64,000 bases of DNA from Selaginella moellendorffii (taxonomy: Eukaryota > Streptophyta > Lycopodiopsida > Selaginellales > Selaginellaceae). The notes below the pieces were generated by a model. The model did not search any database. It had not been told where the DNA came from and was given only the letters and a program-made list of their open reading frames with translations. A program made the position numbers and the translations under genes. Positions 41,503 through 54,607 of the stretch are shown piece by piece. The stretch spans positions 1,286,806 through 1,350,805 of the forward strand of contig NW_003314270.1 of assembly GCF_000143415.4 (NCBI RefSeq), in the 5' to 3' direction. Position 1 is the stretch's first letter; the number at the start of each line of letters is the position of its first letter.

Positions 41503-42091
41503 TCACTGTGCTTTACCAGACTTCACATTATTGAGTATTTGCTCCAGCCTGAATTTCATCACTGGCTGCCCCTTGGAAGTTTTCTTAAACATCTTTGCCT
41601 TGGTCTGCTTCCTCAGCTTCTCCGAGTGCTCCCGAGCCTGCTGCCTCGCCGCATTCTCCTTTGCTCTCTCTTCCTTGACAACTTCCACCTCCTCTTTCTT
41701 CCTTTTATATTCGCCTCTCAGCCTCTCCAGGGAATTGAAGCCCCGTTTTCTGTGCCTTCTTCCACCAATTTGGCTACGGCTGCCCCCAGCACCATCTTCA
41801 TTCTCTGCCTCTGCGTGTGTAGCATCCTCTTCAGGTTTCTACAAGAAGCTCTCTCTCTCAGCAACGTTTTCTGCACCAACTACAAAACTTACTTGAGGAT
41901 CGAGCTCCTTCTTCAGCTTCTTATACTTCTGCACCTTCTTGGCGTTCTGGTAGAACTCGCGCTTCTTCTCTGCGCAGGGAAGAGCAAAAAGATTGATACT
42001 AAATGCGATCAAATGACTCACTGATTTCACAGGGGTTGTAAGACGACCGGGATTTCACTGCCTCCTTGCCGCCTGGCTGCCGCTTCTTCAT
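41503..42091 (-). CDS. FYV7: FYV7-like rRNA-processing protein
   Basis: Exons from the 5' end: 42091-42022, 41969-41893, 41838-41503; phases agree, 160 aa. Highly basic and helical, starting MKKRQPGGKEAVKSRSSYNP, with KKREFYQNAKKVQKYKKLKK and ending in the conserved block KQTKAKMFKKTSKGQPVMKF. In yeast Fyv7 is needed for early 18S rRNA processing in the SSU processome; the same nucleolar role is inferred. A telo-box (AACCCTAA at 42096-42103) lies 5 nt before the ATG, typical of ribosome-biogenesis genes. The start is only 33 bp after the stop of the flavin monooxygenase gene on the same strand. Confidence 0.85.
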
Positions 42092-42124
42092 TTCCAACCC
42101 TAAAAAAGGTGGGCTTGTTTCTTC

Positions 42125-44767
<2,643 letters not shown>

Positions 44768-44905
44768 TGCAAAGCCCTAAACCCTAAGCCAACTCATAAG
44801 CCCGCGCGACGAATATTCCATCAAGTGATTAGCCCTAACGTAAAGCGCATATTCTGTGATCCTAGGATCGTCGTCGTTCGTGAAAACCGCAGGGAGGGAA
44901 GAGCC
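44768..44905. promoter_or_regulatory. Shared promoter of the monooxygenase and DPY30, telo-box
   Basis: 138 bp between divergent ATGs. AAACCCTAA at 44779-44787 with an adjoining CCCTAAA forms a double telo-box near the monooxygenase start. Confidence 0.45.
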
Positions 44906-45675
44906 ATGGCGCCCAAGGCCGCTCCAACGCCGTCGCCGCCGCCGCCGCCGCCAGCCCCGGAGCCAGCGGCTGTAGGTATTTCACTGCCGAAGCTATCGAT
45001 TCTGACGAAATGCAGGCTGGGAATCGATGCTGACAAGCCCCTGTTGTTCTTGCTTGCCAGAGGCGCCCGAGGCGCCGCCGCCGGAGCCGACATTCACAGG
45101 CACCTGGTTCGATGATCCTGTTGAGGTGCGTTTCTCTTTCACTCGATCCATCCTTTCGGGAAGAAATCGTTCTTTTCATTCTGGTTTTCAGGGAGAAGCT
45201 GCTCAACAGGCAGCATTGGAATTGAAAAACAGGATAGAGATCAGAGCCTTGTCCGTGCGGCAATTCCTGGTAAGATTTTCTCTTCTTCTTCGTGTTTCGT
45301 TTGGAGAATTTACCTTGTATTCGATCTCTCATAGGAAAAAACGGTGGTACCTCTCCTATTGCAAGGCATGCACCACCTTGTTCTTGAAAGGTACGTGGTT
45401 TTGACCCCTCAGTCTTCCTATAAGCAGTGCACAGTGAAGCGAGGTCTTAGCAGTCTAGCCAGTCTTTGTTTCTCGTCGGTTTTCTTTTGTTTTGCTTCCC
45501 ATTGCATTTGTCTCTGTCCAGGCCGTCGAATCCAGTCGAGTATTTAGCTGCTTTCTTGCTTAAAAACAATCCACAGGGGCCTGAGCCTCCGTTGCCCGAA
45601 GAGCCGCCTAAGGAATCTGCCGCTGGCGCTACTCCTACGGAAGCTCCTCCGGAAGCTCCTGCTGCTCCAAGCTAG
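44906..45675 (+). CDS. DPY30: DPY-30 homolog, COMPASS H3K4 methyltransferase subunit
   Basis: Exons 44906-44975, 45061-45125, 45192-45269, 45335-45390, 45522-45675; phases agree, 140 aa. The Dpy-30 helical pair is clear: IRALSVRQFLEKTVVPLLLQ and GMHHLVLERPSNPVEYLAAF followed by LLKNNPQ. This four-helix dimer module docks on ASH2L/ROXY-type subunits of nuclear COMPASS complexes. The flanks are unusual: a Pro/Ala-rich N-terminus with a run of seven prolines, and a Pro/Glu/Ala tail (EPPLPEEPPKESAAGATPTE). Divergent from the flavin monooxygenase gene. Confidence 0.93.
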
Positions 45676-45965
45676 ACAAATTCTAGTTTATTCTCGTCCT
45701 GATCTTCTAGTTATCCTGATTCAGTTTTGTATGCATGCGGTGCTAGATACTTCAAACAGACTGAGTGACCGTTTTGATCCTTCGCGTTCTGTATGCATGG
45801 ATCTTAGAATGCATGAGAAGTTGCGAAAAGAAGAAACATGAGAAGTTGCGGTAAAAAGATTTTCTACTTCCTGCTGTGTGGAGCTGCCAGTTTTACTGGC
45901 TGACAAACACGCAGCAGCATCTTTGGAAGTGACTACTGCCTGGAACTGACATAAGCAATCAGTTG

Positions 45966-46625
45966 CTAAACTTTTTGTGCTTCTGGATGCTCCACCTGTT
46001 GCCATGAAGTTGAGTCCTCTGGCAAGTTTTCCTCTTGATTTTCAGATGCTTCTCTATTTGTTGGAGGGTCATTGATTTCGTGCTCCTCCGTGTGAGTTTG
46101 ATTTTCTGCTCGCTGAGCATCATTTTCTGCTGCTTTTGGAGCATCATCACCATCGTTGTTGAAGCTCGAGTCGTCCATGTCTATGAGTGACCCGTCGCTC
46201 GCGAAAATCCCCTCATAGGATACAAAGGAGAGCGATCTTAAGGTGCGCTCTAATTGATGGACTCGTTTCTCGTGTTCGGTTTTAACGATTGGACTGTCAA
46301 AACATTCTTCCTCAGGCAATTCTTCGGTATTGCTCTCTGCGATTTTCAACTTGGATTCACACCAGACTCTCGCACTCTCCTGAAGGCATCTAACCCGTCC
46401 CAGCCAGGACTTATCGTCCTTCTGAGGCGGTGTGTGCTCGCCGTCCTGGAAGCTCGGCCCGAGCGTTACAAGCGCAGCCACGCAGAGAGCGGTGGAGAGG
46501 AAGAGGGGAACAAAGTAGACAAGGACTTGGAAAAAAATCGGAAGTACAAAGAGGAGCAGCAGGCCAGAAGAGATGAGTGGATGCTTCAGAGGCGCATTGA
46601 GGATGTTAGAAACTTGGACAGCCAT
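45966..46625 (-). CDS. Intronless membrane protein with acidic tail, paralog of 23024-24046
   Basis: 219 aa. Two hydrophobic segments (LISSGLLLLFVLPIFFQVLV and YFVPLFLSTALCVAALVTLG) are followed by a charged region with a short coiled coil (KTEHEKRVHQLERTLRSLSF) and a strongly acidic end (NQEENLPEDSTSWQQ). The membrane hairpin closely parallels that of the 23-kb gene, including the STALCV core. Function unknown. The two genes share strand and intronless structure, but the tails no longer align. Confidence 0.65.
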   Translation of the reverse strand: MAVQVSNILNAPLKHPLISSGLLLLFVLPIFFQVLVYFVPLFLSTALCVAALVTLGPSFQDGEHTPPQKDDKSWLGRVRCLQESARVWCESKLKIAESNTEELPEEECFDSPIVKTEHEKRVHQLERTLRSLSFVSYEGIFASDGSLIDMDDSSFNNDGDDAPKAAENDAQRAENQTHTEEHEINDPPTNREASENQEENLPEDSTSWQQVEHPEAQKV

Positions 46626-46784
46626 GTCCTGGGTGAAGCTTGCGAATCCTTAAGCGCTCGCAAACTTACCTCGGAAAAAGTCAACACTCTCGCTTCGAGA
46701 TCGAGATCTAGATCTTCCCGGTAAGCCGTAGCCGTTGCTGCGTCGCGAGTTTCTTTTCTAAATCGTGAATCTCATGATCTTACC

Positions 46785-47110
46785 ATGCAGGAGTCAGGAC
46801 TCGCTGAAGAACAAGGAAACAAGGAAAGAGAGATCTCTCCAAGAAAAACTGTGCAGCCAACGAACGAGAGAAGACGAGTAGCTCTGGACTTTGAGGTCTG
46901 CTCCAGCTTAAAAAGGCTGCTGGGACGTAAAGATAAGCTCTTCACTGGACCCACGACCGGCCTTATGTTTGTTTATGCTTTTTTACAGGCCTCGGGAAAA
47001 GCTGGCCAGGCAAATGGGCTTTCGAGCAGAAGAAGACACATGAACAATGCAGGGATCGCAGTATGGTCGTTTCAGGCTCTTTGGGTGCTCGTACCATCGA
47101 CACCATGTGA
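46785..47110 (+). CDS. Possible small spliced gene, 87 aa
   Basis: Exon 46785-46926 and exon 46989-47110 join in phase across a 62-nt GT-AG intron. Product begins MQESGLAEEQGNKEREI and ends GSLGARTIDTM. It is charged at the N-terminus with no recognised domain. A splice acceptor CATGCAG at 46784-46790 overlaps the proposed ATG, so an upstream exon may exist instead. Weakly supported. Confidence 0.25.
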
Positions 47111-47666
47111 TGGAAGAATACGATTCCAGTGAAGGTAAAAAAAAAAGAAAAAGGTTTTTATTTTCTGGTAAGATTTCGTCTTTCGCGTTGGCAATGCGTT
47201 TCATAGTGATACGTGTTCTTGTTTTTGTTTGTAGGATGGAAGACGGGGAGAGAGGACGTAGGACCGTTTTGATCGTGAATTATTTGGCCGCGTGGATGGA
47301 TGGCTTCCTTTTTCTTCGAGCTTGTTCGGCTCTAAGGTTAGCTATCAATCAGAGGGACCCAAAGGCTGCCTGATTTCAAAAGGTATGGTGTCTTTTGCTT
47401 GGATTTGTGGCCTGTTCATAGATTGAGATTGTCCAGAGGGGCTTTCTCGATCGATCGAAGTGGCGCGAGAGTGACTGACTTTAAAATAAATGGATGGTCT
47501 TGCGGGAATCGGAGGAGTGGCGCTAGCATCTGGAAATGAGTTTGTTTTGGGAATCCTCGTAGCCATGAATGCACGGAAAGAGCTAGAGCTTGTCTTAACT
47601 TAATTAACCAGGTTAAATCTAAATTAGTCACGTTAACTAATCCTAGGGCTTAGGGTTTTTGTGGCT
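47111..47666. promoter_or_regulatory. Upstream region of UTP18 with telo-box
   Basis: No gene recognised over most of this stretch. TTAGGGTTT at 47650-47658 lies 9 nt before the UTP18 ATG, with CTAGGG directly before it. Confidence 0.4.
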
Positions 47667-49145
47667 ATGGCGGCCAGCGAGAAGAAGAAGAAGAAGAGGC
47701 GGAAGGGGCCGTCGCTCAATGACACTGGGCTCAAGGACAGCGATCTCCAGGAGGCTGAGCGGCTGCACGGATTGCTGTTTGGAGCGCTCGAGAATGCGGC
47801 AGAGGGTCTGGGCAAGGAGATTGAGGTAGGCGATGGATTTCGGAGGGATGTGCTAGGGGTCGATGCCGGGGAGGAGCCGGCCGCGGAAGAATGTGAGAGG
47901 AAGCCGGCATGGATCGACGAGGAAGAGAGCGAAATCCAGGTGAAAGAGGGCAAGGCTGTGTCGGCGGCGGAGTATGTTGCTGGGTTGAGGGCACAGCACG
48001 CGAAGCTCAATCCGGGGACCGACTGGGCAGCGCTTCCATCGGAGAAGAAGAAGAGAAAGAATTTTGATTCGGAGCTTGATTCCGATGTGGAGGAGGACGA
48101 GGACGAAGATCACACGAGAATTCTTCGAGAGAACGATGAGTTAGTCGTGAAGAGCAAGGTCCGGTTGCCGCAGGGATTGATCGAAGTGTCGAGGCTCAAG
48201 GATGGAAATGCCGATGAGCCTTCCAGCGCAGTGGTGAGGTCCGTGGAGTTCCACAGGAATGGCCAGATTTTGATGACGGCCGGGTTTGACAAGAGGCTGC
48301 GCTTCTTCCAGATCGATGGCAAGAAGAATCCCAAGATCCAGAGCGTCTTCCTGGACAACTTCCCCGTCCACAAAGCGAGCTTCGTGCCCGACGGATCCAA
48401 AGTCGTGGCTTCCTCGCGGAGGAAGATGTACGTCTTGTATGATCTTGCTCACGCCAAGGTGGAGAAGGTGATGCCTCCGGTCGGGAGAGACGAGCAAAGC
48501 CTGGAGAGCTTCGAGGTCTCTCCGGATAGCAAGGTGGTGGCTTTCATCGGGAACGAGGGATACATCCTTTTGAGCTCGCTTGGAACGAAACAGCTCATTG
48601 GAACGCTGAAAATGAATGGCTCTGTGCGATCGCTGGCGTTTGCGAACGATGGTCGCCAGCTTCTCAGCTGTGGCGGCGACGGGGAAGTCTACTGCTGGGA
48701 CTTGAGCACCAGGAGGTGCTTGTACAAGATCAGGGACGATGGCTGTGTCAACAACACGGCGCTGTGCGTGTCCCCGGCAGCAAACGAGTACTTCTCCACG
48801 GGATCTTCCAGCGGGGTTGTCAACGTTTACAAGTACCAGGGACTCGCGAGCGGTGGTGCCGCCGCCGGGCCCGTCAAGACGCTGATGAACTTGACGACGG
48901 CGGCGGACACCTTGAAGTTCAACCACGACGGCCAGATCCTCGCGATGTGCTCGAGAATGAAGAAGGACGCGGTGAGGCTCGTTCACGTCCCTTCCTTCAC
49001 GGTCTTCTCCAACTGGCCGACGCCGAAGACGGGCTTGCAGTACGTGCACTCGCTCGACTTTAGCCCCGGGAGCGGATATCTAGCAGCAGGAAACGCCGCG
49101 GGGAAGGTTTTGCTCTTCAGGCTTCGTCACTACGAGCACGCGTGA
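47667..49145 (+). CDS. UTP18: UTP18-like WD40 protein of the SSU processome
   Basis: Intronless, 492 aa. A Lys/Arg-rich start (SEKKKKKRRKGPSLN, nucleolar-type signal) is followed by an acidic patch (DSDVEEDEDEDHTR). WD40 repeats occupy about residues 190-490: SVEFHRNGQILMTAGFDKRL, SLESFEVSPDSKVVAFIGNE, SLAFANDGRQLLSCGGDGEV, TLKFNHDGQILAMCSRMKKD, SLDFSPGSGYLAAGNAAGKV. The order and spacing fit Utp18, a t-UTP/U3 snoRNP-associated factor for 18S rRNA cleavage. A telo-box sits directly upstream. The intronless structure is unusual among the housekeeping genes in this window. Confidence 0.92.
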   Translation: MAASEKKKKKRRKGPSLNDTGLKDSDLQEAERLHGLLFGALENAAEGLGKEIEVGDGFRRDVLGVDAGEEPAAEECERKPAWIDEEESEIQVKEGKAVSAAEYVAGLRAQHAKLNPGTDWAALPSEKKKRKNFDSELDSDVEEDEDEDHTRILRENDELVVKSKVRLPQGLIEVSRLKDGNADEPSSAVVRSVEFHRNGQILMTAGFDKRLRFFQIDGKKNPKIQSVFLDNFPVHKASFVPDGSKVVASSRRKMYVLYDLAHAKVEKVMPPVGRDEQSLESFEVSPDSKVVAFIGNEGYILLSSLGTKQLIGTLKMNGSVRSLAFANDGRQLLSCGGDGEVYCWDLSTRRCLYKIRDDGCVNNTALCVSPAANEYFSTGSSSGVVNVYKYQGLASGGAAAGPVKTLMNLTTAADTLKFNHDGQILAMCSRMKKDAVRLVHVPSFTVFSNWPTPKTGLQYVHSLDFSPGSGYLAAGNAAGKVLLFRLRHYEHA

Positions 49146-49481
49146 CTACACAGGTCTTTTCTTCTATCTTTGGCGGTTTGCTTCCATGCTTCCATGACTC
49201 TCCTCTTGGGTCCCTTTGCAACTTCCAGCGGAATGCGCTCGCACAGGTCTCTCTTAGTAAAATTCCAGTTTTGCTCCGCCAACTTTTGCTCTTGTTAGCA
49301 GAGGGGATTGGCGCTGATGTAATGACTAGTGCAAGATTAATCCAGATCCGGGAGTTTTTTTTATAGTAAGCAGTCTCAAGCTCACGGGCTGGATCAGTAC
49401 AGCAGACAGGCAGCAGGCTTAAAAGGACTCTCCACCACCCGAGTTGCCAGTAGTGGATTTTCAACTCTTCCTTCGACGAAG
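49146..49481. other. Short intergenic region, 3' UTR of UTP18 and PAP promoter
   Basis: A weak TATA-like TTTTATAG lies at about 49360-49367, about 115 nt before the PAP ATG. Nothing else is recognised. Confidence 0.3.
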
Positions 49482-52265
49482 ATGGCTCAGCTGAGTTCCG
49501 GTATCTCTCTTGGGCTTGCAGTTGTGCTGCTGTCGCTGGTCTCGTCTTTGCAAGCTCCTCCTGCTCGACTGGATCATCGGAACTCTGCCTTCGGTTCTAT
49601 CACCAGGCGGACACTGCTGGAATGCCGCGATCCAAATCCGTATCTCAACTTCACGCTTGACACCGCAGGGCCGCTTGCGAATGTTCAAACAGTGGTGGCG
49701 ACCGTGAGTGGTGTTCTTCAGCCGAGTGCCAGCGATTGGATTGGAGTATTCTCGTCCGCAACTCACAAGTAAGTGGACCTCAGTTTGCGTTCTTTCTTTG
49801 CTTTCTTTGGTTTTTATCTTGTTTTTTGTTTTGTACCTCTTTGGTGTAGTGCGAGTTGATAGAAAATGACTCGTACTAGCAACCCGTGTTTTCCCAGGAA
49901 CTCTTTTACAGGTCTTGTCCTTTTATTTTTGGATCTTGGCGGAGTTTTCTTCTGTTTTGCTGTCAAAATTCGCGTGGATTGAGTGAGCTAATCAACTGAA
50001 ACTCTTTCTTCTTTTTGGCAGCTACTCTGATTGCCCCGCCAAGGCAGTCTTATATTCTCAAACAGGTGATATAGCCAGCTTGCCTTTGCTGTGTGACTAT
50101 CCTCTAAAGGTGAGATTTTGTAATTTCTTTTCTCTTTCTTTTCTTAAGACTCTTTCGATTTTGCAGTTCAAATTCTTGTCTAGTGATCCTGGATACTTGA
50201 TCTGCTCAAACAAGACTTGTGCTGGCAAGCAGTGTGCCGTGAAGACGTGCTCTGGATCTGTATCTTTCCGTCTTATCAACATAAGGACCGACGTCACCTT
50301 TGTGCTCTTCAGTGGGGGCCTTGCAGTCCCCTGCATTCTCAAGGTGTCGCAGACTCTACCCTTTGCAGCGCCAAATTTTCCACTGTATGGCCATCTTTCT
50401 CTCGAGGATTCCTCGGGCACATCTGTAAGTTTTCAAAGATTGGATGCGTTGTTGTTATAACCTTTTTTTTGTTTTTACTGCTAGATGGTATTGGCGTGGG
50501 TCAGCAGGTCCTTCGATATCCACTACGTGGAGTTTGATCACGGCCGGAAATCCATGGATGAAGTGACAAGTTTTCAAATAGGAGATTTGTGTGGTATGAT
50601 GTCGATTTCTATTTTTTCTCTTGGCTTCCTTTTATATTTGATTTTCTTTTTCCGCTGTAGATGCTGTCCCGGGACCAGCTAAGGACTTCGGTTGGCACGA
50701 CCCTGGTTTCATACACATTGCGCGAATGCAAAATCTTAGGCCTGGTACAAGATACTCGTATCGGTATGGAAGGTAAGGAAGCTTCTTTTTATATTAAATT
50801 TTTAGCCATTTATTTGCAGCGATAATTCTGGCTGGTCCAACTTGAAAACGTTCACTACTCCTCCGGCTGGAGGAGCATACGGTACGAAGTTTCTAATCTT
50901 TGGAGACATGGGAAAGGCCGAACGAGATGGCAGCTTGGAGCATTACATTCAAGTAAGTTAAATCTCCAAAAGTCTTACGTCTTTGCGCTCCCGATTTTTT
51001 AATTTTTTGGCAGCCTGGAGCACTGCAAGTTATTGATGCCATGGCAAATGAGGCCGTAGATGCGATTTTCCACATTGGAGACTTGAGCTATGCTACCGGA
51101 TTCCTTGCAGAATGGGACCATTTCCTGGAGATGATCGAGCCAGTAGCATCGAAGACTGCCTACATGACAGCAATTGGAAACCACGAGAGGTACTGATAAA
51201 GGTTTACTAAAACTTATAGATTGACTTGTGTGGCTTTTCAGAGATTATCCAGGCTCGGGATCCATGTATAGCACTCCAGACTCGGGTGGCGAGTGTGGGG
51301 TCCCATATCGATCTTACTTCCGGATGCCTGTCCAAGACATCGACAAGCCGTGGTACTCAATCGCCATTGGTCCCGTGCATTTCACAGTCATCTCCACAGA
51401 ACATGACTGGAGCTCGACCAGCGAACAAGTATGCATTCTTATTCTTTTTCATGTTTACTCCAACGAAACCTTCTTCTACAGTACGCTTGGATGAAATCCG
51501 ACCTTGAATCTGTCGACAGATTCAGTACACCATGGATAGTTTTCACAGGGTAACTGTTTTTATTCACATTTTCATTCTGTAAACTCAAGTGTGCGATTTT
51601 TCTTTCAGTCATCGACCTATGTACTCCACTCAACTGCCGGGAATTATTTCTAAACTTCTACCAGGTGTGGATCCGAAATTTGTAGCAGCTGTGGAACCAT
51701 TGCTCTTGAGAAACAAGGTAAAACACGAGCTCTTCAAAGGAAAAACTAGAATGAAACTGTCTTTTTTTTTTTTTTTTGCACAGGTTGATTTAGCAGTGTG
51801 GGGACATGTTCACAACTATGAGCGAACTTGTGCTGTGTTTCAGGGCCGCTGCCTGCAGCACCCGATCAAGGATTTAGCGGGCGTTGATTTCTTTGACACT
51901 ACAATTTACTCGGCTCCAGTTCACGCCGTGGTTGGCATGGCCGGATTCAGCCTGGATGACTTCCCTCGTAATGTAAGCTTGCAGCTTTGTTTAATATTAT
52001 TTATTTCTGTTCAAGCTCTTTATATTCTACCTTTTCTATATTTTTTGTCGACAGTTTAGTTCATGGAGCTTGATTCGAAGGTCGGCATTTGGATATGCAA
52101 GAGTGACAGCCGATAAGACAAAGCTACTCTTTGAGGTAGATGAATTGCATTCTTGGTTCTTGCATGTTACTTATGTATTTTTCATTCCAGTACATTACAA
52201 CGGACGGAACAGTAGCTGACCGGTTTAAAATTGCCAAGCTAGACTGGGGATTTTCCAGGCCGTGA
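49482..52265 (+). CDS. PAP: Purple acid phosphatase (high-molecular-weight plant type), 13 exons
   Basis: Secreted metallophosphatase for phosphate scavenging. Exons 49482-49768, 50022-50109, 50167-50424, 50485-50593, 50661-50772, 50820-50952, 51014-51189, 51242-51428, 51482-51549, 51609-51717, 51784-51972, 52055-52135, 52191-52265; phases agree, 623 aa. A signal peptide is present (SLGLAVVLLSLVSSLQA). A fibronectin-like N-terminal domain is followed by all metal-ligand motifs: FGDMG, GDLSYA, GNHERD, FTGHRP and WGHVHNYE. The ligand set is complete, so activity is expected. Intron 1 (49769-50021) is long for this window. The stop is 37 bp from the stop of the convergent acyl-activating enzyme. 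Confidence 0.95.
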
Positions 52266-52302
52266 ACGATTTCAAGCCTTACAAGTTCAATCCAGTTGGC
52301 TT

Positions 52303-54351
52303 CTAGAGCTTGCTGATTTGCTTGACGCTGCCAAAGGCTCTTGCTTTGCTGCGCAGCACCTGTTTCTGGATCTTGCCAGTCGCAGTTTTGTCCAAGGCCG
52401 CGAGAATGACGACGCTCTTTGGCACCATGAACTTTGGCAAATGCTGTCGACAGAACGAGAGTATCTCCTCCTCGTTGCTCCTCACGCCGTACTTGAGAGA
52501 CACAAACGCGCATGGAGACTCGCCCCACTTCTCGTCTGGCCGCGCCACCACAGCAGCTTCTAGCACTGCTGGATGCCTGGAAGAAAAAACGAAATGAGAA
52601 ACAAGCAAGAAATAACTCTTCTTTTACCTGTACAAGATGCTCTCCACTTCCAGGCTGCTAATGTTCTCCCCTCCAGAAATGATAATATCCTTTGCTCGAT
52701 CCTTGATCTCGATGTATCCATCGGGATGCCAAACTGCCAAGTCCCCGGAGTGAAACCATCCTCCTCTAAAACTCTCCAGCGTCGCCTCTGGATTGTTCAA
52801 GTAGCCCTTGAACACCATGTTCCCGCGCATGCAAACTTCGCCAATGGTGACACCGTCCTTGGCAACCGGTTCCAGAGTTTCCGAGTTGAGCACCTGTAAG
52901 CCGTCGAGGCCGACGTATTTCACGCCCTGCCGAGCCTTTAGCCTGGCCTGCTCATCGGGCGAAAGGCTGTCCCATTCGGGATTCCACTCGCACACCATAT
53001 GTTTCCGTGAGCCCGTAGACGTGCGTCACATGAAACCCGAGAGCTTCGATTTTAGCCAGAACTGCTGCCGGAGGAGCCGCACCCGCGGTCATTATCCTGA
53101 CTTGCCTGTGTTGGAGCCGCGAGAACGTTGAGCCCGTTGCCGCACTTATGATCGTGCTGAGCACCGTGGGAGCAGCGCAAAAGTTGGTCACGTTGTGCTC
53201 GGCTATGGCGGCAAAGATTCCTTTGGCCGTCACCTGTGGAAACGAGGAACTTTACTGCTATACGAGCGTAAATGAAGAGAAACGAGGAAAAGCAAACCTG
53301 GCGAAGACATATGTTGGTCCCGGCCAGAGCTGCGACTGCCCAAGGAAAGCACCACCCGTTGCAATGGAAGAGCGGGAGAGTCCAGAGATAGATGCAACCG
53401 TGCTTCATCTCCCAAGTCACGCACTCGCTTAGAGCCGAGAGATAGGCTCCACGGTGTGTAAGCATGACGCCTTTCGGGCTAGCAGTAGTTCCTGACGTGT
53501 AGGACACGGAGATAGTCTCGGTCTCATCCTCTGGCCTGCTCCACTCGAAACTTGGATCCCCTTCGCGGAGAAAATCTTCGTAGTCGCTGCTGCCGGGAGG
53601 CCACGAATTCTCCATGCCTTGGAAAAACTCGTCTCTTATCACCACCACGAAGGGAGCTTGGAACAAAGTCCCTGCTTTCGCTGTCCAGTCACGTAAAGCA
53701 CCGCTAATCAGGTGGAGAAACTCCTCGTCAACAAGAACAGCTTTCACGCCGGAGTGATGGAAGAGCGTCGCGACGGTGCGCTGGTCTAGGCGGATGTTGA
53801 CGCAATTGAGCACGGCCGAGGCCATGGGAACTCCAAACTGGACCTCGTACATGGCAGGAACATTGGGAGCCACCACAGCAACCTTGCAAAACAAGAAAAA
53901 ACTTTTCCATCAGTCCTCACTAGAAACAAACAAGCCATGGATCGTGCAAATCAACGCATGGATTTTGCAAAACAAGAAAAGCGATCCATCAGCCTTCTGC
54001 TTCCTATAGAAAAAACCACTCTCAATCTAGAAACAAACAAGCCATGGATCTTGCAAAACAAGAAAAACTTCTTCTCCTTCCTCTAGAAAAGATCGCTCTC
54101 AATCCCAACAAGCCAACCAACTTCTTGGAATCTCTATCACGGGAACAAGGAGAGACACTTACAACATCGCCAGGGCCAATGCCTCGTCTTCGCAGTGCCG
54201 ATGCTAGCCTCCTGCAGCGCTGGAGCTCCTGAGACCAGGTAAACCGCCGAGAATTGTAGATCACGGCCGGACGCTGGGGATGGATTTGAGCCGCGCGCTC
54301 CAGGAACACAAGCGGGCTAAGCGGCGCGTAATTCGCCTCTCCCAGATCCAT
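52303..54351 (-). pseudogene. Peroxisomal acyl-activating enzyme (AAE clade), frameshifted
   Basis: AMP-forming acid:CoA ligase similar to plant AAEs of the benzoyl-/acetyl-CoA ligase group. Exons from the 5' end: 54351-54163, 53882-53298, 53233-52628, 52576-52303, about 550 codons. Motifs: SYTSGTTASPKGVMLTH (P-loop), [46 protein letters not shown], and a C-terminal SKL peroxisome signal. Exon 3 has 606 nt, one frame off: after TETYG (about 52995) the conserved PGTV-like residues are missing and the reading shifts before CEWNPEWDSL. Everything else is intact, so this may be a recent null allele or an assembly error. Intron 1 (280 nt) is expanded by internal repeats. Confidence 0.85.
53883..54162 (-). 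repeat. Tandemly expanded intron 1 of the acyl-activating enzyme
   Basis: An imperfect unit of roughly 85-95 nt occurs about three times. On the plus strand each unit contains CTTGCAAAACAAGAAAA or a near copy and, in two units, CTAGAAACAAACAAGCCATGG. On the transcribed strand each copy re-creates the polypyrimidine tract plus a TTGCAAG-type acceptor. This accounts for the intron being four to five times the usual size here. Confidence 0.6.
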
Positions 54352-54607
54352 GGCTCGCTGCGATGCTGCTGGTGGAATCCTCACTCACATCGCGAATCGA
54401 TCGTTGACCGAAACCATAAACCCTATTCCAAAAGGGCAAAGACTAAAACCAGCCGCTATTCGTTCTAGGGTTCCTCCTTAGTCGTTGAGAGTACTAAGGT
54501 TTTCTGTGCCGGAGAGGAGAAATCGAGAGAGGGAGAGGGATTGATCGCTACTGCTGCTAAGAGAACGAGGGATTGACGCACTAGGGCGTGGCGATTAGCG
54601 CAGAGAG
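54352..54607. promoter_or_regulatory. Shared upstream region of AAE and GIP1, telo-box
   Basis: 256 bp between divergent ATGs. AAACCCTAT at 54418-54426 and TCTAGGGTT at about 54465-54473 are telo-box-like. Confidence 0.4.

Noticed and set aside
46254-46724. Plus-strand ORF of 156 codons
   Set aside because: Antisense of the membrane-protein gene at 45966-46625, which has clear transmembrane helices and a paralog.
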